DNA of 64,000 bases from Bradyrhizobium arachidis (GCF_024758505.1 NZ_CP077970.1:7626001-7690000), one strand, 5' to 3'; counted from the stretch's first letter, positions 17,628 through 26,810 are shown. Numbers and translations: made by a program. Notes: generated from the letters alone by a model not told the origin.

Positions 17628-19220
17628 ATGACGTTGCGGCGGGCGAACCTCGTACTGGCGGCGCTCGTACTTGCGAGCACGGCTGCGTTCGGCCTGGCGG
17701 GACACTTCGCCGCCACGAGTTTCATCCGCCATCAACAGGCACGCCAGCTCGCCGAGTTGACCGAAGTCGTGCTGCGCCGATCCGAATTCGCGGTCGATTT
17801 CGCCGCCGCGAGCCTCGACGATCTCGCCGGCCGCGGTTTTGCCAATTGCGAACCGGCTGCGTTACAGGCGGTCCGCCTCCACGTCTATCAGCGCTCCGCG
17901 ATCAAGGATGTCCGCCTCGTCAATCCCGACGGCTCGGTGATCTGCTCGGCCTATTCCGAGACGCTGGAATTCGACAAGGGCTGGGTCGACCGCGCGGACA
18001 TGCTGGCCTCGCGCGACAAGAAGCTGTTCCTGTTCCGCGTCGAGCAGTTCGGCGGCGACGCGCTCGGCGTGCTCAGGGACATCGACGCGAAGAAGGCGCT
18101 GGTTGCCATTCTCGGCGTCAATGCGAGCCTGTTCGACATCATGCCGGCCGAGCTGCGCGCTCACAGCGAGGTGCTGCTCTCGCTCAACAACGGTGAAAAA
18201 CTCGGCGAGTTCGTGCTTGACGCGGACAAGGCGCTGCCCTTCCCGACCGATGTCGAAAAGAGTTCGGCGCGCTATCCCATGCGGACCACCATCCGCGTCG
18301 AACGCGCGGTGTTGTCGACCTGGAACACCGAGGCCTACTGGCCGGCAATGGCGGTTGCGCTAGGGCTCGGCGTCCTCTTCGGCGTCTTGTCGGCGCGGAG
18401 CCGGCGGATGGAGGGGCCCGTCGCCGATCTCGACCGGGCGCTCGCGCGCCACGAGTTCAAACCCTACTTCCAACCGATCTTCGATCTCGAGACCCGCGCA
18501 ATCAAGGGTTGCGAGATTTTGGCGCGCTGGCAGCGCGAGGACGGCTCCGTCGTGCCGCCCATGAATTTCATCCCGCTCGCAGAGTCGAGCGGGCGCATCC
18601 AGGCCATGACCTGGCACTTGCTCGAGCGCGCCCTGTCCGACCTGCGGCCGCATCTGCGGGCCAACAAGGATTTCAAACTCTCGCTCAACGTCGTACCAAA
18701 GCATCTGCTCAGCGCCGGCTTCGTCGAAACGCTCCGCCGCACGGTGCTGTCGGCCAGAGTCTCCACGCGCCAGATCGTGGTCGAGGTGACCGAGCGCGAT
18801 GAGCTCGACGACCTCGCGCGCGCGGCCGCCGTGGTCGCGGAGCTGCGCGATTATGGCTTCCGTGTCGCCATCGATGACGTCGGCGTCGGCCACAGCGGGC
18901 TGTCGCGCCTGAAGGGCCTGGGCGCAAATACGATCAAGATCGACAAGTTTTTCGTCGACACCATCACGCTCGACGCCTCGACCACGACGATCGTGGAAAT
19001 GCTGGTGACGCTCGCTAGGGACCTGCACATGACCGTGGTCGCCGAAGGCATCGAGACCGAGGAACAGGTCCGCGCGCTGATGGCCTGCGGCGTCCAGGAA
19101 GGCCAGGGCTATCTGGTGGGCGCACCCTTACCGGTCGCAAAGTTCATTGAACTCCTGGGCGCGCGCTGTAACAAGGGCGTCGGAAAACCCGGACCCGTGA
19201 GTACGGCCCTGGTTGCGTGA
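17628..19220 (+). CDS. CSS-motif EAL-domain c-di-GMP phosphodiesterase
   Basis: 530 aa. One N-terminal helix (about 6-30), a periplasmic CSS-type sensor domain (about 31-230) with Cys74 (FANCEPA) and Cys106 (VICSAYSE), a second helix (about 240-260), then a C-terminal EAL domain. The EAL signature is CEILARW instead of EALLRW, but the metal/catalytic residues appear to be kept: the Glu of that motif, SLNV, EVTERDE, IDDVGVG, IKIDKFF, VAEGIET and GQGYL. It should therefore hydrolyse c-di-GMP to pGpG. In characterised CSS-EAL proteins the two periplasmic cysteines form a disulfide that tunes activity; the second site here is CSA rather than CSS. Context: surface polysaccharide genes, a common c-di-GMP output. 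Confidence 0.85.
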   Translation: MTLRRANLVLAALVLASTAAFGLAGHFAATSFIRHQQARQLAELTEVVLRRSEFAVDFAAASLDDLAGRGFANCEPAALQAVRLHVYQRSAIKDVRLVNPDGSVICSAYSETLEFDKGWVDRADMLASRDKKLFLFRVEQFGGDALGVLRDIDAKKALVAILGVNASLFDIMPAELRAHSEVLLSLNNGEKLGEFVLDADKALPFPTDVEKSSARYPMRTTIRVERAVLSTWNTEAYWPAMAVALGLGVLFGVLSARSRRMEGPVADLDRALARHEFKPYFQPIFDLETRAIKGCEILARWQREDGSVVPPMNFIPLAESSGRIQAMTWHLLERALSDLRPHLRANKDFKLSLNVVPKHLLSAGFVETLRRTVLSARVSTRQIVVEVTERDELDDLARAAAVVAELRDYGFRVAIDDVGVGHSGLSRLKGLGANTIKIDKFFVDTITLDASTTTIVEMLVTLARDLHMTVVAEGIETEEQVRALMACGVQEGQGYLVGAPLPVAKFIELLGARCNKGVGKPGPVSTALVA

Positions 19221-19276
19221 GCGGGCGCCCCAAAGCCAGGTCTAGCCTAGGTCCTTTCGCGGCGCCGTCTGGTACG

Positions 19277-19528
19277 TCAGCGAATGTAGAAATAGCCATT
19301 CCACCGCGCGTTTACCGGCTGACGGTTTGCTTTCAGCGCCCGAACTTCCTCGACCGATCTCAGATACGGTCCATAAACTGCCGGTGGATACACGTCATCC
19401 CAATAAACATATCCAGACGCGGATCTCTGCGACGAGGGGATCGATAGCTCGGCACTCGAAGCCGTGCCGGGCATCAGAGAACTGCAGGCACAAAAAGCAA
19501 CGATTGGCGCAAGCACATGAAGCTTCAT
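19277..19528 (-). CDS. Small exported protein of unknown function
   Basis: 83 aa from the ATG at 19528, which has GAAGAGGA upstream; a TTG at 19546 would place that box inside the gene. Signal peptide MKLHVLAPIVAFCACSSLMPG; the Cys residues at its end allow a lipobox reading. The mature part is Tyr-rich (SGYVYWDDVYPPAVYGPYL) and ends WNGYFYIR. Convergent with the EAL gene. Function unknown. Confidence 0.55.
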   Translation of the reverse strand: MKLHVLAPIVAFCACSSLMPGTASSAELSIPSSQRSASGYVYWDDVYPPAVYGPYLRSVEEVRALKANRQPVNARWNGYFYIR

Positions 19529-19725
19529 GAAAATCGTCCTCTTCAAAATGGGCTAATCCCGGGATAATGCGTTCGACCTCGGGAAGTTGCAAGGCCGCTT
19601 CCCGTTTGGTCCTCCCCAAGGTTGCCGTCCGTGCATACCGGCGAGGAAAGTTGTCTCGCCCGCCTGCAGCATCCAGTATGAGGCTGCCCCGCCGGCACCG
19701 CCCCAGCCGGATGCTTGGATCTCGT

Positions 19726-20151
19726 CTACTTCACCATCTGCCCGCGCAGCTCACCACCCGGATTCGCCGCGGTATGGATGTTCGCGTACCACTTCCCGGC
19801 CAACAGGTCGGCGGCCTGTGCATCGGTCAGGGTGGCGGTGCCCTGGATCGGGCTTTGCGCCGACTTGAAGGGCAGCGCGATGCCGGCGTTCTTGCCGGCT
19901 TCGCTGGGCCCATGGAAATGCGCGCCCATCGCCGGTCCCGTGAGACCGTTATAGGTGACAGTGTAAGTCAGGGTCTTGGTATCCGTGTCGTAGGTCGCCT
20001 CGGCCTTGCCCGAGCCGGAACTGTTGTTCGGCGGCACCTCGCTGCTGCCCTTGAGCTCGCCGCTCAACTTCACCACCTCGGCGCGGGCCGCGGAACCCAA
20101 CAGCGTCACGCCCAACAGCATCGCACCCGCCAGACACACGGCCTGCTTCAT
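19726..20151 (-). CDS. CHRD-domain exported protein
   Basis: 141 aa from the ATG at 20151, with GGGGAGG upstream. Signal peptide (KQAVCLAGAMLLGVTLLGSAARA) and then a single CHRD domain (PF07452) filling the rest: LSGELKGSSEVPPNNSSGSG, YTVTYNGLTGPAMGAHFHGP and WYANIHTAANPGGELRGQM are the family hallmarks. CHRD domains were first seen in chordin; in bacteria they are extracellular domains of unknown role. Periplasmic or secreted. Confidence 0.85.
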   Translation of the reverse strand: MKQAVCLAGAMLLGVTLLGSAARAEVVKLSGELKGSSEVPPNNSSGSGKAEATYDTDTKTLTYTVTYNGLTGPAMGAHFHGPSEAGKNAGIALPFKSAQSPIQGTATLTDAQAADLLAGKWYANIHTAANPGGELRGQMVK

Positions 20152-20309
20152 GTCAGCCTCCCCAGGGTCTTTGACTCGTTTGGTTGAAACACCGTCGGTC
20201 AGGGCAAATTCCGGCCGCGGGCTCACCCTGATTCGAGCCGATTATACTGATGGCTGCAACTTGTACTATCGGATCATCCGGAGGCTGCGGCACTCTTGCG
20301 AAGTAAAGG

Positions 20310-20600
20310 CTATGCGGACACGGCGCCGCGCCGCCCGCCTGCCGCGTCCGGCGTCAGGAGCTCGACCATCTGCTGGTGCGTATCGCGCAGCGCCGCAATG
20401 GCGAAGTCGAGATCGAACTCCGCGTCGCGAACGGCGGCGAAAAACTTGGCCGTGAGCGCAGGGTTCAGCTTGACGCGCGTACAGCCGTCGCGGCTCTTGC
20501 GGCGATCCAGCGACAGATGCGCGGCCAGATGCCTCGCCGCCGCGGCGTCGCAGCCGCACAGGGTCGCCAATTCGTCGTACGTCATCCAGATCTGGGGCAT
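20310..20600 (-). CDS. Small protein with helix-turn-helix character
   Basis: 96 aa from the ATG at 20600 (MPQIWMTYDELATLCGCDAA). The start reads like a winged-helix or HTH unit (TYDELATLCGCDAAAARHLA, then RRKSRDGCTRVKLNPAL), followed by an alpha-helical tail. It could be a small DNA-binding protein, but the assignment rests on pattern only. Confidence 0.5.
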   Translation of the reverse strand: MPQIWMTYDELATLCGCDAAAARHLAAHLSLDRRKSRDGCTRVKLNPALTAKFFAAVRDAEFDLDFAIAALRDTHQQMVELLTPDAAGGRRGAVSA

Positions 20601-20715
20601 GTTCTTCACCGCATTGCAGACCGGCACGCTAGGCCGCAATTGTAAAGGCCGTGTTGCCACGCGGGCCGCGAGACAAGTACGATCTGCGCACCCTCAGAGC
20701 GCCTTCGCGAAGCCG

Positions 20716-21165
20716 TCAGGAGACCGGCCTCTTCGGCCCCGACTTGAACGGAGTTCGCGCGCGCGAACGGGCGTCCAAGGTCCTCGGGAGCTTGTCGGCC
20801 TTGAGCTTGACGACGGCGCATTTGGCTTCCGTCGCCGGCATCTCGTCCTGGCTGTAGATCAGCGTCGCCTCGAACAGCACCTCCGGGGCCTCTCTGGCCG
20901 TGCCCGAGCAGGTCGCCATCGCGCCGGTGCACACACCCGAGAGATCGACTTCGACCTCGTCAGGCCCGAACACGGTCGGTGGTCCCTGCGCATGCCGCCG
21001 CGTCGTCAGGACAGCGGTGAAGCGATCCTGGTCGACCTGGTAGGAGCCGCCATAGATGAAGAAACTGTCGCTGCCGGTGATCCGTCCACCAGCGAGTTGA
21101 ACGATGCCGGTGCCCTGACCACGCGGGGTCCTGAACCAAGCAGCGTATTTGCCATCTCTGAGCAT
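20716..21165 (-). CDS. GrlR-like negative-regulator family protein
   Basis: 149 aa from the ATG at 21165. The first 100 residues form a lipocalin-like beta-barrel pattern seen in GrlR-type proteins: MLRDGKYAAWFRTPRGQGTG, then GGRITGSDSFFIYGGSY, DRFTAVLTTRRHA and FGPDEVEVDLSG. GrlR of enterobacteria binds and inhibits the activator GrlA of a type III secretion system, but no secretion genes occur here. Many rhizobial proteins share this domain without known role. The C-terminus is basic (ARSRARTPFKSGPKRPVS). Confidence 0.6.
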   Translation of the reverse strand: MLRDGKYAAWFRTPRGQGTGIVQLAGGRITGSDSFFIYGGSYQVDQDRFTAVLTTRRHAQGPPTVFGPDEVEVDLSGVCTGAMATCSGTAREAPEVLFEATLIYSQDEMPATEAKCAVVKLKADKLPRTLDARSRARTPFKSGPKRPVS

Positions 21166-21342
21166 GGGTGTGCCTGCAACTGGAAGGCGCGTATGTGCTC
21201 CCAACTCTTGGGCGCGACAATGACCGATCGGCGAGCCATGTCGCGACGGTTAACGCCGCGCAAAACAATCCGGTCAAATTGACCTCGCGGCGCCGCGCCC
21301 CGCAGACAACACGGGCAGAACAGTTCGATGCCGACCGCTAGG

Positions 21343-21365
21343 CACTCTTCCGGATCATGCTCTAG
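21343..21365. repeat. Partial copy of the Rhizobiales palindromic element
   Basis: Reverse complement of this stretch begins CTAGAGCATGATCCGGAA, the same left half as the element at 28157-28209. It overlaps the last codon of the exported esterase gene. The right half is missing, so it is a truncated copy. Confidence 0.55.
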
Positions 21366-23029
21366 TCCCGCGAGATCCGCGGCGTCGACGGCGTGACATT
21401 CGCTGGCGTGTGGAAATCGATGCGTGCCGCGTCCTCCTCGCGCACGCCGCTGTCGTCGCCGAACTCGACATATTTTTGCGCGCCGACGGTCCATTGCGGC
21501 CATGGTGTCCCGGACGTGCCGGGATCGCCGGTGCGCGCGAACGCGACCAGCGCATCCATCATGCGATCTGACAATACGCGGTCAAACTCGGTCCAGACGC
21601 GGGTCGTCCGGAACTTGTTGAAGGCATCCTGCGTACCGAACCAATAAGGCACGTCGGAGGTGTGATAGGCGCCGATTTTTTGCGGGCTGTCGAAGAACTG
21701 CACCTCCTTGGCAAAGGGATGCACGCGCGAGAACATGTACATGTAAAATGGCGCCTTGCCCGTCTTGCGCTGCGCGATCGCCCAGTTGCGCGTGCCGACC
21801 TCGACCAAGCCCTCGCGCGCGGCGAGCAGCCCCACGGCCTTGGCCTCCTCGTCGCTCTTCGCGGGATAGAGCGAAAGGAAGCGATCGGCCTGGTCACCGT
21901 AGAGTTTTCGCGCGGCCGCAACGTAGCCTTCCAGATTGGCAGCGGTACGCAGATCGTTCGAGCTTTCGTCGCGCGTAAAACCTGCAACGGTCGCGACATC
22001 GTTCTGCCTTCCGGCCGCAAAGATGTTTGGCACCGTATCGGGCAGGACGTAGCCGTCGATGTCGAGCGTCACCGCAATCGTGCCGGCGCACCCGAGCTGG
22101 CAGTCCTTCTGGACGGCGAGGATCTTGTCCGCCTGGATCAGCCGCATCTCGGCAAGCGAGCCCGCGCCCAGCGCCGACTGCACCTCGAGCCCGATCTTCT
22201 CGGCGTCCGCAAGCGGGGGGAATTTGAAGCGATTGTCGAACATGCTCAGGCTCATGGCGAAGCCGCGGTTGAACAGGCCTTTTGCCAGCGGGCTTGCTTC
22301 GAGCGCGGAGACCGACATCGCGCCGGCCGACTGGCCGGTGATGGTGACGTTGTCAGGGTCGCCGCCGAAGGATGCGATATTGCGCTTGATCCATTGCAGC
22401 GCCGCGACCTGGTCCATCAGGCCGTAATTGCCGGACGCCCGGTGCGGCGATTCCGCCGTCAGCTCGGGGTGGGCGAGATTGCCCAAAATGCCGACGCGAT
22501 AGTTGAAACTGACGAAGATCGTGCCCTTCCTGGCGACATTCTCGCCGTCATACATCGCCATGCCGCTGGAGCCGAGCGTGAAGCCGCCGCCATAGATCCA
22601 CACGACGACCGGCAGTTTTGCGCCCGCCTTGGCGTCGGCGTTCGCCCAGATGTTCAGATAGAGGCAGTTCTCGCTCGTCGCCTCCTCGCCAAAATAGTGG
22701 TTGAGATTGTGCCGGCGCAGCACCTGGATGCATTCCGGCGACAGGCGGTCGGCGTGATAGACACCCTTCCAGGGCTCGACCGGCTGCGGCGCGCGCCAGC
22801 GGAGCTCGCCGAGCGGCGGCGTCGCAAAGGGGATGCCGAAGTAGGCTTTTACGCCCGAGGTCAGCACCTTGCCGGAGACGGTGCCGCTGTCGATCTTGAC
22901 GGGATCCTCGGGGATCGGCGTGGCGACGATCTGCGCCGCCGCAGGTGCGACCATTGTGAACAGACAAAGACCCGCCGCGATCGCCGACCACGACACTGCG
23001 CGCATTGCGCGCTTTGCTGATGTCATCAT
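21362..23029 (-). CDS. Exported type B carboxylesterase
   Basis: 555 aa from the ATG at 23029. Signal peptide through AAAQ (about residue 33), so periplasmic or secreted. Carboxylesterase type B features: YFGIPFATPPLGELRW, SENCLYLNIW (119-128), oxyanion region YGGGF, and the nucleophile elbow GQSAGA with Ser234. It hydrolyses carboxylic esters; substrate unknown. The start overlaps the stop of the upstream cytoplasmic esterase by 4 nt (ATGA), and both follow an MFS importer, so the three form one operon. A fragment of a Rhizobiales palindrome overlaps the stop codon. Confidence 0.88.
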   Translation of the reverse strand: MMTSAKRAMRAVSWSAIAAGLCLFTMVAPAAAQIVATPIPEDPVKIDSGTVSGKVLTSGVKAYFGIPFATPPLGELRWRAPQPVEPWKGVYHADRLSPECIQVLRRHNLNHYFGEEATSENCLYLNIWANADAKAGAKLPVVVWIYGGGFTLGSSGMAMYDGENVARKGTIFVSFNYRVGILGNLAHPELTAESPHRASGNYGLMDQVAALQWIKRNIASFGGDPDNVTITGQSAGAMSVSALEASPLAKGLFNRGFAMSLSMFDNRFKFPPLADAEKIGLEVQSALGAGSLAEMRLIQADKILAVQKDCQLGCAGTIAVTLDIDGYVLPDTVPNIFAAGRQNDVATVAGFTRDESSNDLRTAANLEGYVAAARKLYGDQADRFLSLYPAKSDEEAKAVGLLAAREGLVEVGTRNWAIAQRKTGKAPFYMYMFSRVHPFAKEVQFFDSPQKIGAYHTSDVPYWFGTQDAFNKFRTTRVWTEFDRVLSDRMMDALVAFARTGDPGTSGTPWPQWTVGAQKYVEFGDDSGVREEDAARIDFHTPANVTPSTPRISRD

Positions 23030-24555
23030 CTTGCCTCCAGCATCTTCTTGTTGTTCTCGGCAGTCCGATCCTGGCGCGCCGCAAGATCCGCCCACAGGCG
23101 GAACCGCTCACCCTCATTGGTGGAGGCAAGGTGGAACGGCGCGGCGAAGACCGCAAGGCGCTCGGTGCCGGCTTCGAACCGCGGCCAGACTTCCGCGACA
23201 TCAGGCGCGTCCGTCGCAACGAAGCGCAGCACGCTCGCCTGCAGCCGCTCGGCTACCGCGATGTCGTCAGGCGTCATCGGTCCGCCCGCGCGCCTGAGGA
23301 TCGGCCGATCGATGAAATTTGGCACGTGCGCCCACAGACAGGCATTGTCGGCGCCGTGGGTCGGCCCCTGTGACAGAAACGGCTCCAGCGCCGGACGATG
23401 GTCGAAGCGGCTCAGCCACACCGCACCGCCCGCCGCGCTCTGGTCGCGCGCGAGATCGGTCATCGGCCGATGCCAGAACGCATCCGACAGCAGGGCTTCG
23501 TAAGGGTCTTCGTCCGTACGCGCGGTGGCGCGATAGCAGGCCAGGAGGCGCTCCCAGCCGGCATCGCCGAAGGAGGCGCGGACCTGCCGCTCGGTGGCGC
23601 GGATCATCGCGGCCGGCGGCGTACTCTTCAGGAACATCGTCATCTCGTCGCGGCAGGAGCCGAGCCAGAGCGGGACGTTGCGCAGGTAGCCCTCAGCAAT
23701 CACCTCTCTCGGCTCGCGCACGATCACTGCGCCGTCGAGCACGGGGCCGAACACGGTGCCGGAGGAGGTTTCGTCCGCGAGTTTTCGCCCAACGCTGTCC
23801 ATCGCGGCGAACAGATTTGGCAGCGGCAGCGTCGCGATGGCATCCGAGTTGCGCGCAAGATCGAGCTCCGCGAGCACACGACGCACCACCTCGTCGGCGC
23901 GCTCCGCACTCATGATGGTCCGCCCCGGCGCGCTCAGCGCAAAGACACGGCTGAATTTGCCTTTGGCCTGCGGCAGGCTCGCCAGCGCAATCACCAGGGA
24001 CGCGCCGGCGGATTGGCCCGACAGCGTCAGCGCATCGGGGTCGCCGCCGAAGTTTGCGATGTTGTCCCGGGTCCAGTCGAGTGCGGCCAGCGTGTCGGAG
24101 ATCGCCAGGTTATTTGCCTCGGCCAGCGCACCACCGTGCCGATGTAGTTGCAGGAACCCGAGCGGCCCGAGCCGGTAGTTGATGGTGACGATGACGGCCG
24201 GGCCGCTCGCCGCGAGGAAGGCGCCATCATAATCGGCGCCGCCGCCGGTGACGAAGGCGCCGCCATGGATGAAGAACAGCACCGGCAGCGGACGATCGAC
24301 CACATCGGGCGCGAAGATGTTCAGGGTGAGGCAGGCCTTCTCATGCGAGTGGTCGAGATGACCGGGCTGCGGCGCGTAAGCGCCGTAGTCCGTGCAGTGG
24401 CGCGGCTCCGTCCACGGGCGCGGCCTTGTCGCCTTTGCAAACCGCCGGCTAGTGGCGAATGGCACGCCCTTGAAGGCACGTACGCCATTCTGCGCAAGGC
24501 CGATGACCGGCCCGCTCGTGGTCGGAACTGCAGATGTCAGCATGCTATCGGTCAC
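23026..24555 (-). CDS. Cytoplasmic type B carboxylesterase
   Basis: 509 aa without signal peptide. GVPFATSRRF, KACLTLNIF, IHGGAF (oxyanion region), TINYRLGPLGF and the elbow GQSAGA with Ser182 identify a type B carboxylesterase. It is about 30% similar by eye to the exported esterase encoded immediately downstream. Starts 7 bp after the MFS gene stop (GTG at 24555; an ATG 12 bp later is an alternative). The cytoplasmic and periplasmic pair suggests that an ester can be attacked on both sides of the membrane. Confidence 0.87.
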   Translation of the reverse strand: MTDSMLTSAVPTTSGPVIGLAQNGVRAFKGVPFATSRRFAKATRPRPWTEPRHCTDYGAYAPQPGHLDHSHEKACLTLNIFAPDVVDRPLPVLFFIHGGAFVTGGGADYDGAFLAASGPAVIVTINYRLGPLGFLQLHRHGGALAEANNLAISDTLAALDWTRDNIANFGGDPDALTLSGQSAGASLVIALASLPQAKGKFSRVFALSAPGRTIMSAERADEVVRRVLAELDLARNSDAIATLPLPNLFAAMDSVGRKLADETSSGTVFGPVLDGAVIVREPREVIAEGYLRNVPLWLGSCRDEMTMFLKSTPPAAMIRATERQVRASFGDAGWERLLACYRATARTDEDPYEALLSDAFWHRPMTDLARDQSAAGGAVWLSRFDHRPALEPFLSQGPTHGADNACLWAHVPNFIDRPILRRAGGPMTPDDIAVAERLQASVLRFVATDAPDVAEVWPRFEAGTERLAVFAAPFHLASTNEGERFRLWADLAARQDRTAENNKKMLEAR

Positions 24556-24561
24556 CCTTGC

Positions 24562-25902
24562 TCAGTTGCGCCGCTTGCCGAGGTCGGCGATGTCGACCTT
24601 GTGAGTCTCGCGTGCGGTTGCGGCCGCGGCCGCCGAGATCACGCAGCAGGCCGCCACGAAGCTCGCGACCGGAATCCAGCCCGTCGGTCCTTCACCCACC
24701 AGGCTTGCGCTCACCAGCGGCGTGAAGCCGGCGGCGAGGAAGCCGAGTTGGGTGCCGATCGCGGTTCCGGAATAGCGCACCCGCGCCTCGAACATCTCGG
24801 CATAGAAGGACGGCCAGATCGCGTTCGGCGCCGCGTAGACGATCCCGGAGAGGATCATGGCGGCGGCGAAGATCAGGACCGTATTCCCCGACGTCACGGC
24901 CATGAAATAGGGGAACAGCAGCACCGCGCAGCCGAGCACGCCGCCGATGAACACGGGCTTGCGGCCGATGCGGTCGGCGAGCAGCGCCCATAGCGGCTGG
25001 GTGACGAGCGCGGTGACGTTGCCGAGCACACCGGCCCACAACATGGTCGGTCGCGCCACTCCGAATTTCGAGGTGACATAGCCAAGCGTGAACACTGCCG
25101 TCATGGTGCTGACGGTTGCGATCAGCGCGCAGACGATCACGCGCAGCACGTCGGGCCAGTAGTCGCGCAGCAGCGCGACGATCGGGAAGCGCGCGACCTT
25201 CGCCTTGTCCTTGATCTCCTCGAAGACGGGCGTTTCCGGCATCGTCCGCCGCACCACATAGGCGACGACGAGCACGAAGAACGACAGCAGGAACGGAATG
25301 CGCCAGCCCCAGCTCAGGAGTTGATCCTCGGGCAGGCTGGAGACCGGGATGAACACCAGCGTCGCCAGGATCGCGCCGGCCTGCGTGCCGCTCAGCGTCC
25401 AGCTCGTGAAGAAGGCGCGGTTGGAGTTGGCGGAATGCTCCAGCGTCAGCGAGTTCGCTCCGCTCTGCTCGCCGGCGGCCGACAGGCCCTGCAACAGCCG
25501 CAGCAGCGTGAGGATGATCGGCGCGGCGTTGCCGATGGTCTTGGCATCCGGCAACAAGCCGATCGCAAGCGTCGAGCCGCCCATCAGCACCAACGTGAAC
25601 AGCAGCACCGTCTTGCGCCCGATGCGGTCGCCGAAATGGCCGAGGATGACGGCGCCTACGGGCCGCGCGATGTAGCCGATGCCGAAGGAGAGCAGCGCGA
25701 GCAGCGTCGCGGTCGAGGGATCGACGTTGGCGAAGAACACTTTTGGAAAGATCAGGGCCGCGGCGGTGCCGTAGATGAAGAAGTCGTAGTATTCGAGCAT
25801 GCTGCCGACGAAGCTGACCAACGCGGCGCGCTTCGGCAGCTTGTTCTGACCGGCTTGTGCCGTGGATGATGCAGGCAGCGATGCGGTTGACGTCAAAGTC
25901 AT
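24562..25902 (-). CDS. MFS transporter, metabolite:H+ symporter (MHS) family
   Basis: 446 aa, twelve membrane helices. MHS-family marks: SFVGSMLEYYDFFIYGTAAA at the start of helix 1, FGIGYIARPVGAVILGHFGD before the first cytoplasmic loop with the motif DRIGRKTVL, and GLSAAGEQSGANSL. Relatives carry small carboxylates such as shikimate, ketoglutarate or proline. The start is the ATG at 25902 with GGGAGGG upstream. First gene of the esterase operon and divergent from the TetR gene, which implies regulated uptake of the substrate or its acid product. Confidence 0.88.
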   Translation of the reverse strand: MTLTSTASLPASSTAQAGQNKLPKRAALVSFVGSMLEYYDFFIYGTAAALIFPKVFFANVDPSTATLLALLSFGIGYIARPVGAVILGHFGDRIGRKTVLLFTLVLMGGSTLAIGLLPDAKTIGNAAPIILTLLRLLQGLSAAGEQSGANSLTLEHSANSNRAFFTSWTLSGTQAGAILATLVFIPVSSLPEDQLLSWGWRIPFLLSFFVLVVAYVVRRTMPETPVFEEIKDKAKVARFPIVALLRDYWPDVLRVIVCALIATVSTMTAVFTLGYVTSKFGVARPTMLWAGVLGNVTALVTQPLWALLADRIGRKPVFIGGVLGCAVLLFPYFMAVTSGNTVLIFAAAMILSGIVYAAPNAIWPSFYAEMFEARVRYSGTAIGTQLGFLAAGFTPLVSASLVGEGPTGWIPVASFVAACCVISAAAAATARETHKVDIADLGKRRN

Positions 25903-26026
25903 GAAAATCCCTCCCATTGATGTCTGGTTGTCCGGTGTCGCCACGTCGGCGCCCTGCGAGGTCTCTGACCTCCCGCTTGGCGCTTTCAGATCGCGGTTGC
26001 CGGGACCTTGTTTTCAGCCATAATGT

Positions 26027-26040
26027 ACGAACTAGTACGT
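26027..26040. promoter_or_regulatory. Probable TetR operator in the divergent promoter region
   Basis: Imperfect palindrome with the core ACTAGT and outer arms ACG/CGT (only one base pair off symmetry across 14 bp). It lies between the divergent MFS and TetR genes, 125 bp from the MFS start and 90 bp from the TetR start, in a locally AT-richer stretch. Size and position suit a TetR-family operator that controls both directions. Confidence 0.55.
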
Positions 26041-26129
26041 TTATGCAAGATCGTGCGAACGACGCTGCCGTAAGGCGAAATTTGCCCTCGCATTCAAGGT
26101 GATCCATAGGATTGGCGGGAGAAACATCG

Positions 26130-26810
26130 ATGCTCGAGCGCATGCCGCCAATACCAAAGCGCACCAACGACCCCGAGCGCACCAAGCGCGACATCATTGA
26201 AGTGGCGACCCAGGAATTCGCCTCCGAGGGCTATTCCGGCGCCAGGGTCGATGCCATCGCCGCGCGGACCCGCACGTCCAAGCGGATGATCTACTATTAC
26301 TTCGGCGGCAAGGAGCAGCTCTACCTCGCGGTGCTGGCGGAGGCCTATCGCAGCATCCGCGCACTGGAGGACCAGCTCGACATCGAACGCTGTGATGCGC
26401 GCGAGGGGCTGCGCCGCCTGATCGAGGCGACCTTCGACCACGACGAGCGCAACCCGAGCTTCATCCGCCTCGTCAGCATCGAGAACATCCACCATGGCAA
26501 GCATCTGAAGCAGAACCCGCAACTGCGCCAGCTCAATGCCAGCGTGATCACGACGCTCGACAAGATCCTGCAGCGCGGACGGACGGACGGCAGCTTCCGC
26601 GACGACGTCGACGCCATCGATCTGCATCTTGCGATCAGCTCCTACTGCTTCTTCCGCGTCGCCAATCGCCACACCTTCGGCGCTCTGTTCGATCGCGACC
26701 TCAGCGAGCCAAAAGTGCTGGCGAAGAGCCGGCAGCAGATCGTCGACATGATTTTGGCGTGGCTGTCGGCGGCGCCTCGGCGTCGTCCTGGCGAAAGCCA
26801 GGACCTATAA
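26130..26810 (+). CDS. TetR/AcrR family transcriptional regulator
   Basis: 226 aa from the ATG at 26130 (a TTG at 26112 is possible; GGGAG lies upstream). N-terminal HTH domain: ERTKRDIIEVATQEFASEGY, then ARVDAIAARTRTSKRMIYYY, FGGKEQLYLAVLAEAY. The C-terminal ligand domain includes IENIHHGKHLKQNPQLRQ. It is divergent from the MFS-esterase operon and should repress it until an inducer binds. The last nine codons (RRPGESQDL) are not part of the family: they lie inside the left arm of a dispersed palindrome (26781-26900), so the repeat has supplied the present stop codon. Confidence 0.88.
   Translation: MLERMPPIPKRTNDPERTKRDIIEVATQEFASEGYSGARVDAIAARTRTSKRMIYYYFGGKEQLYLAVLAEAYRSIRALEDQLDIERCDAREGLRRLIEATFDHDERNPSFIRLVSIENIHHGKHLKQNPQLRQLNASVITTLDKILQRGRTDGSFRDDVDAIDLHLAISSYCFFRVANRHTFGALFDRDLSEPKVLAKSRQQIVDMILAWLSAAPRRRPGESQDL

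Noticed and set aside
21662..23020. 452-codon plus-strand frame over the exported esterase
   Set aside because: Lies fully opposite a clear type B carboxylesterase, and its composition is that of an antisense frame.
24692..26197. 501-codon minus-strand frame over the MFS gene
   Set aside because: Out-of-frame overlap on the same strand as the MHS transporter; no hydrophobic pattern or family motif, and it runs into the TetR promoter.
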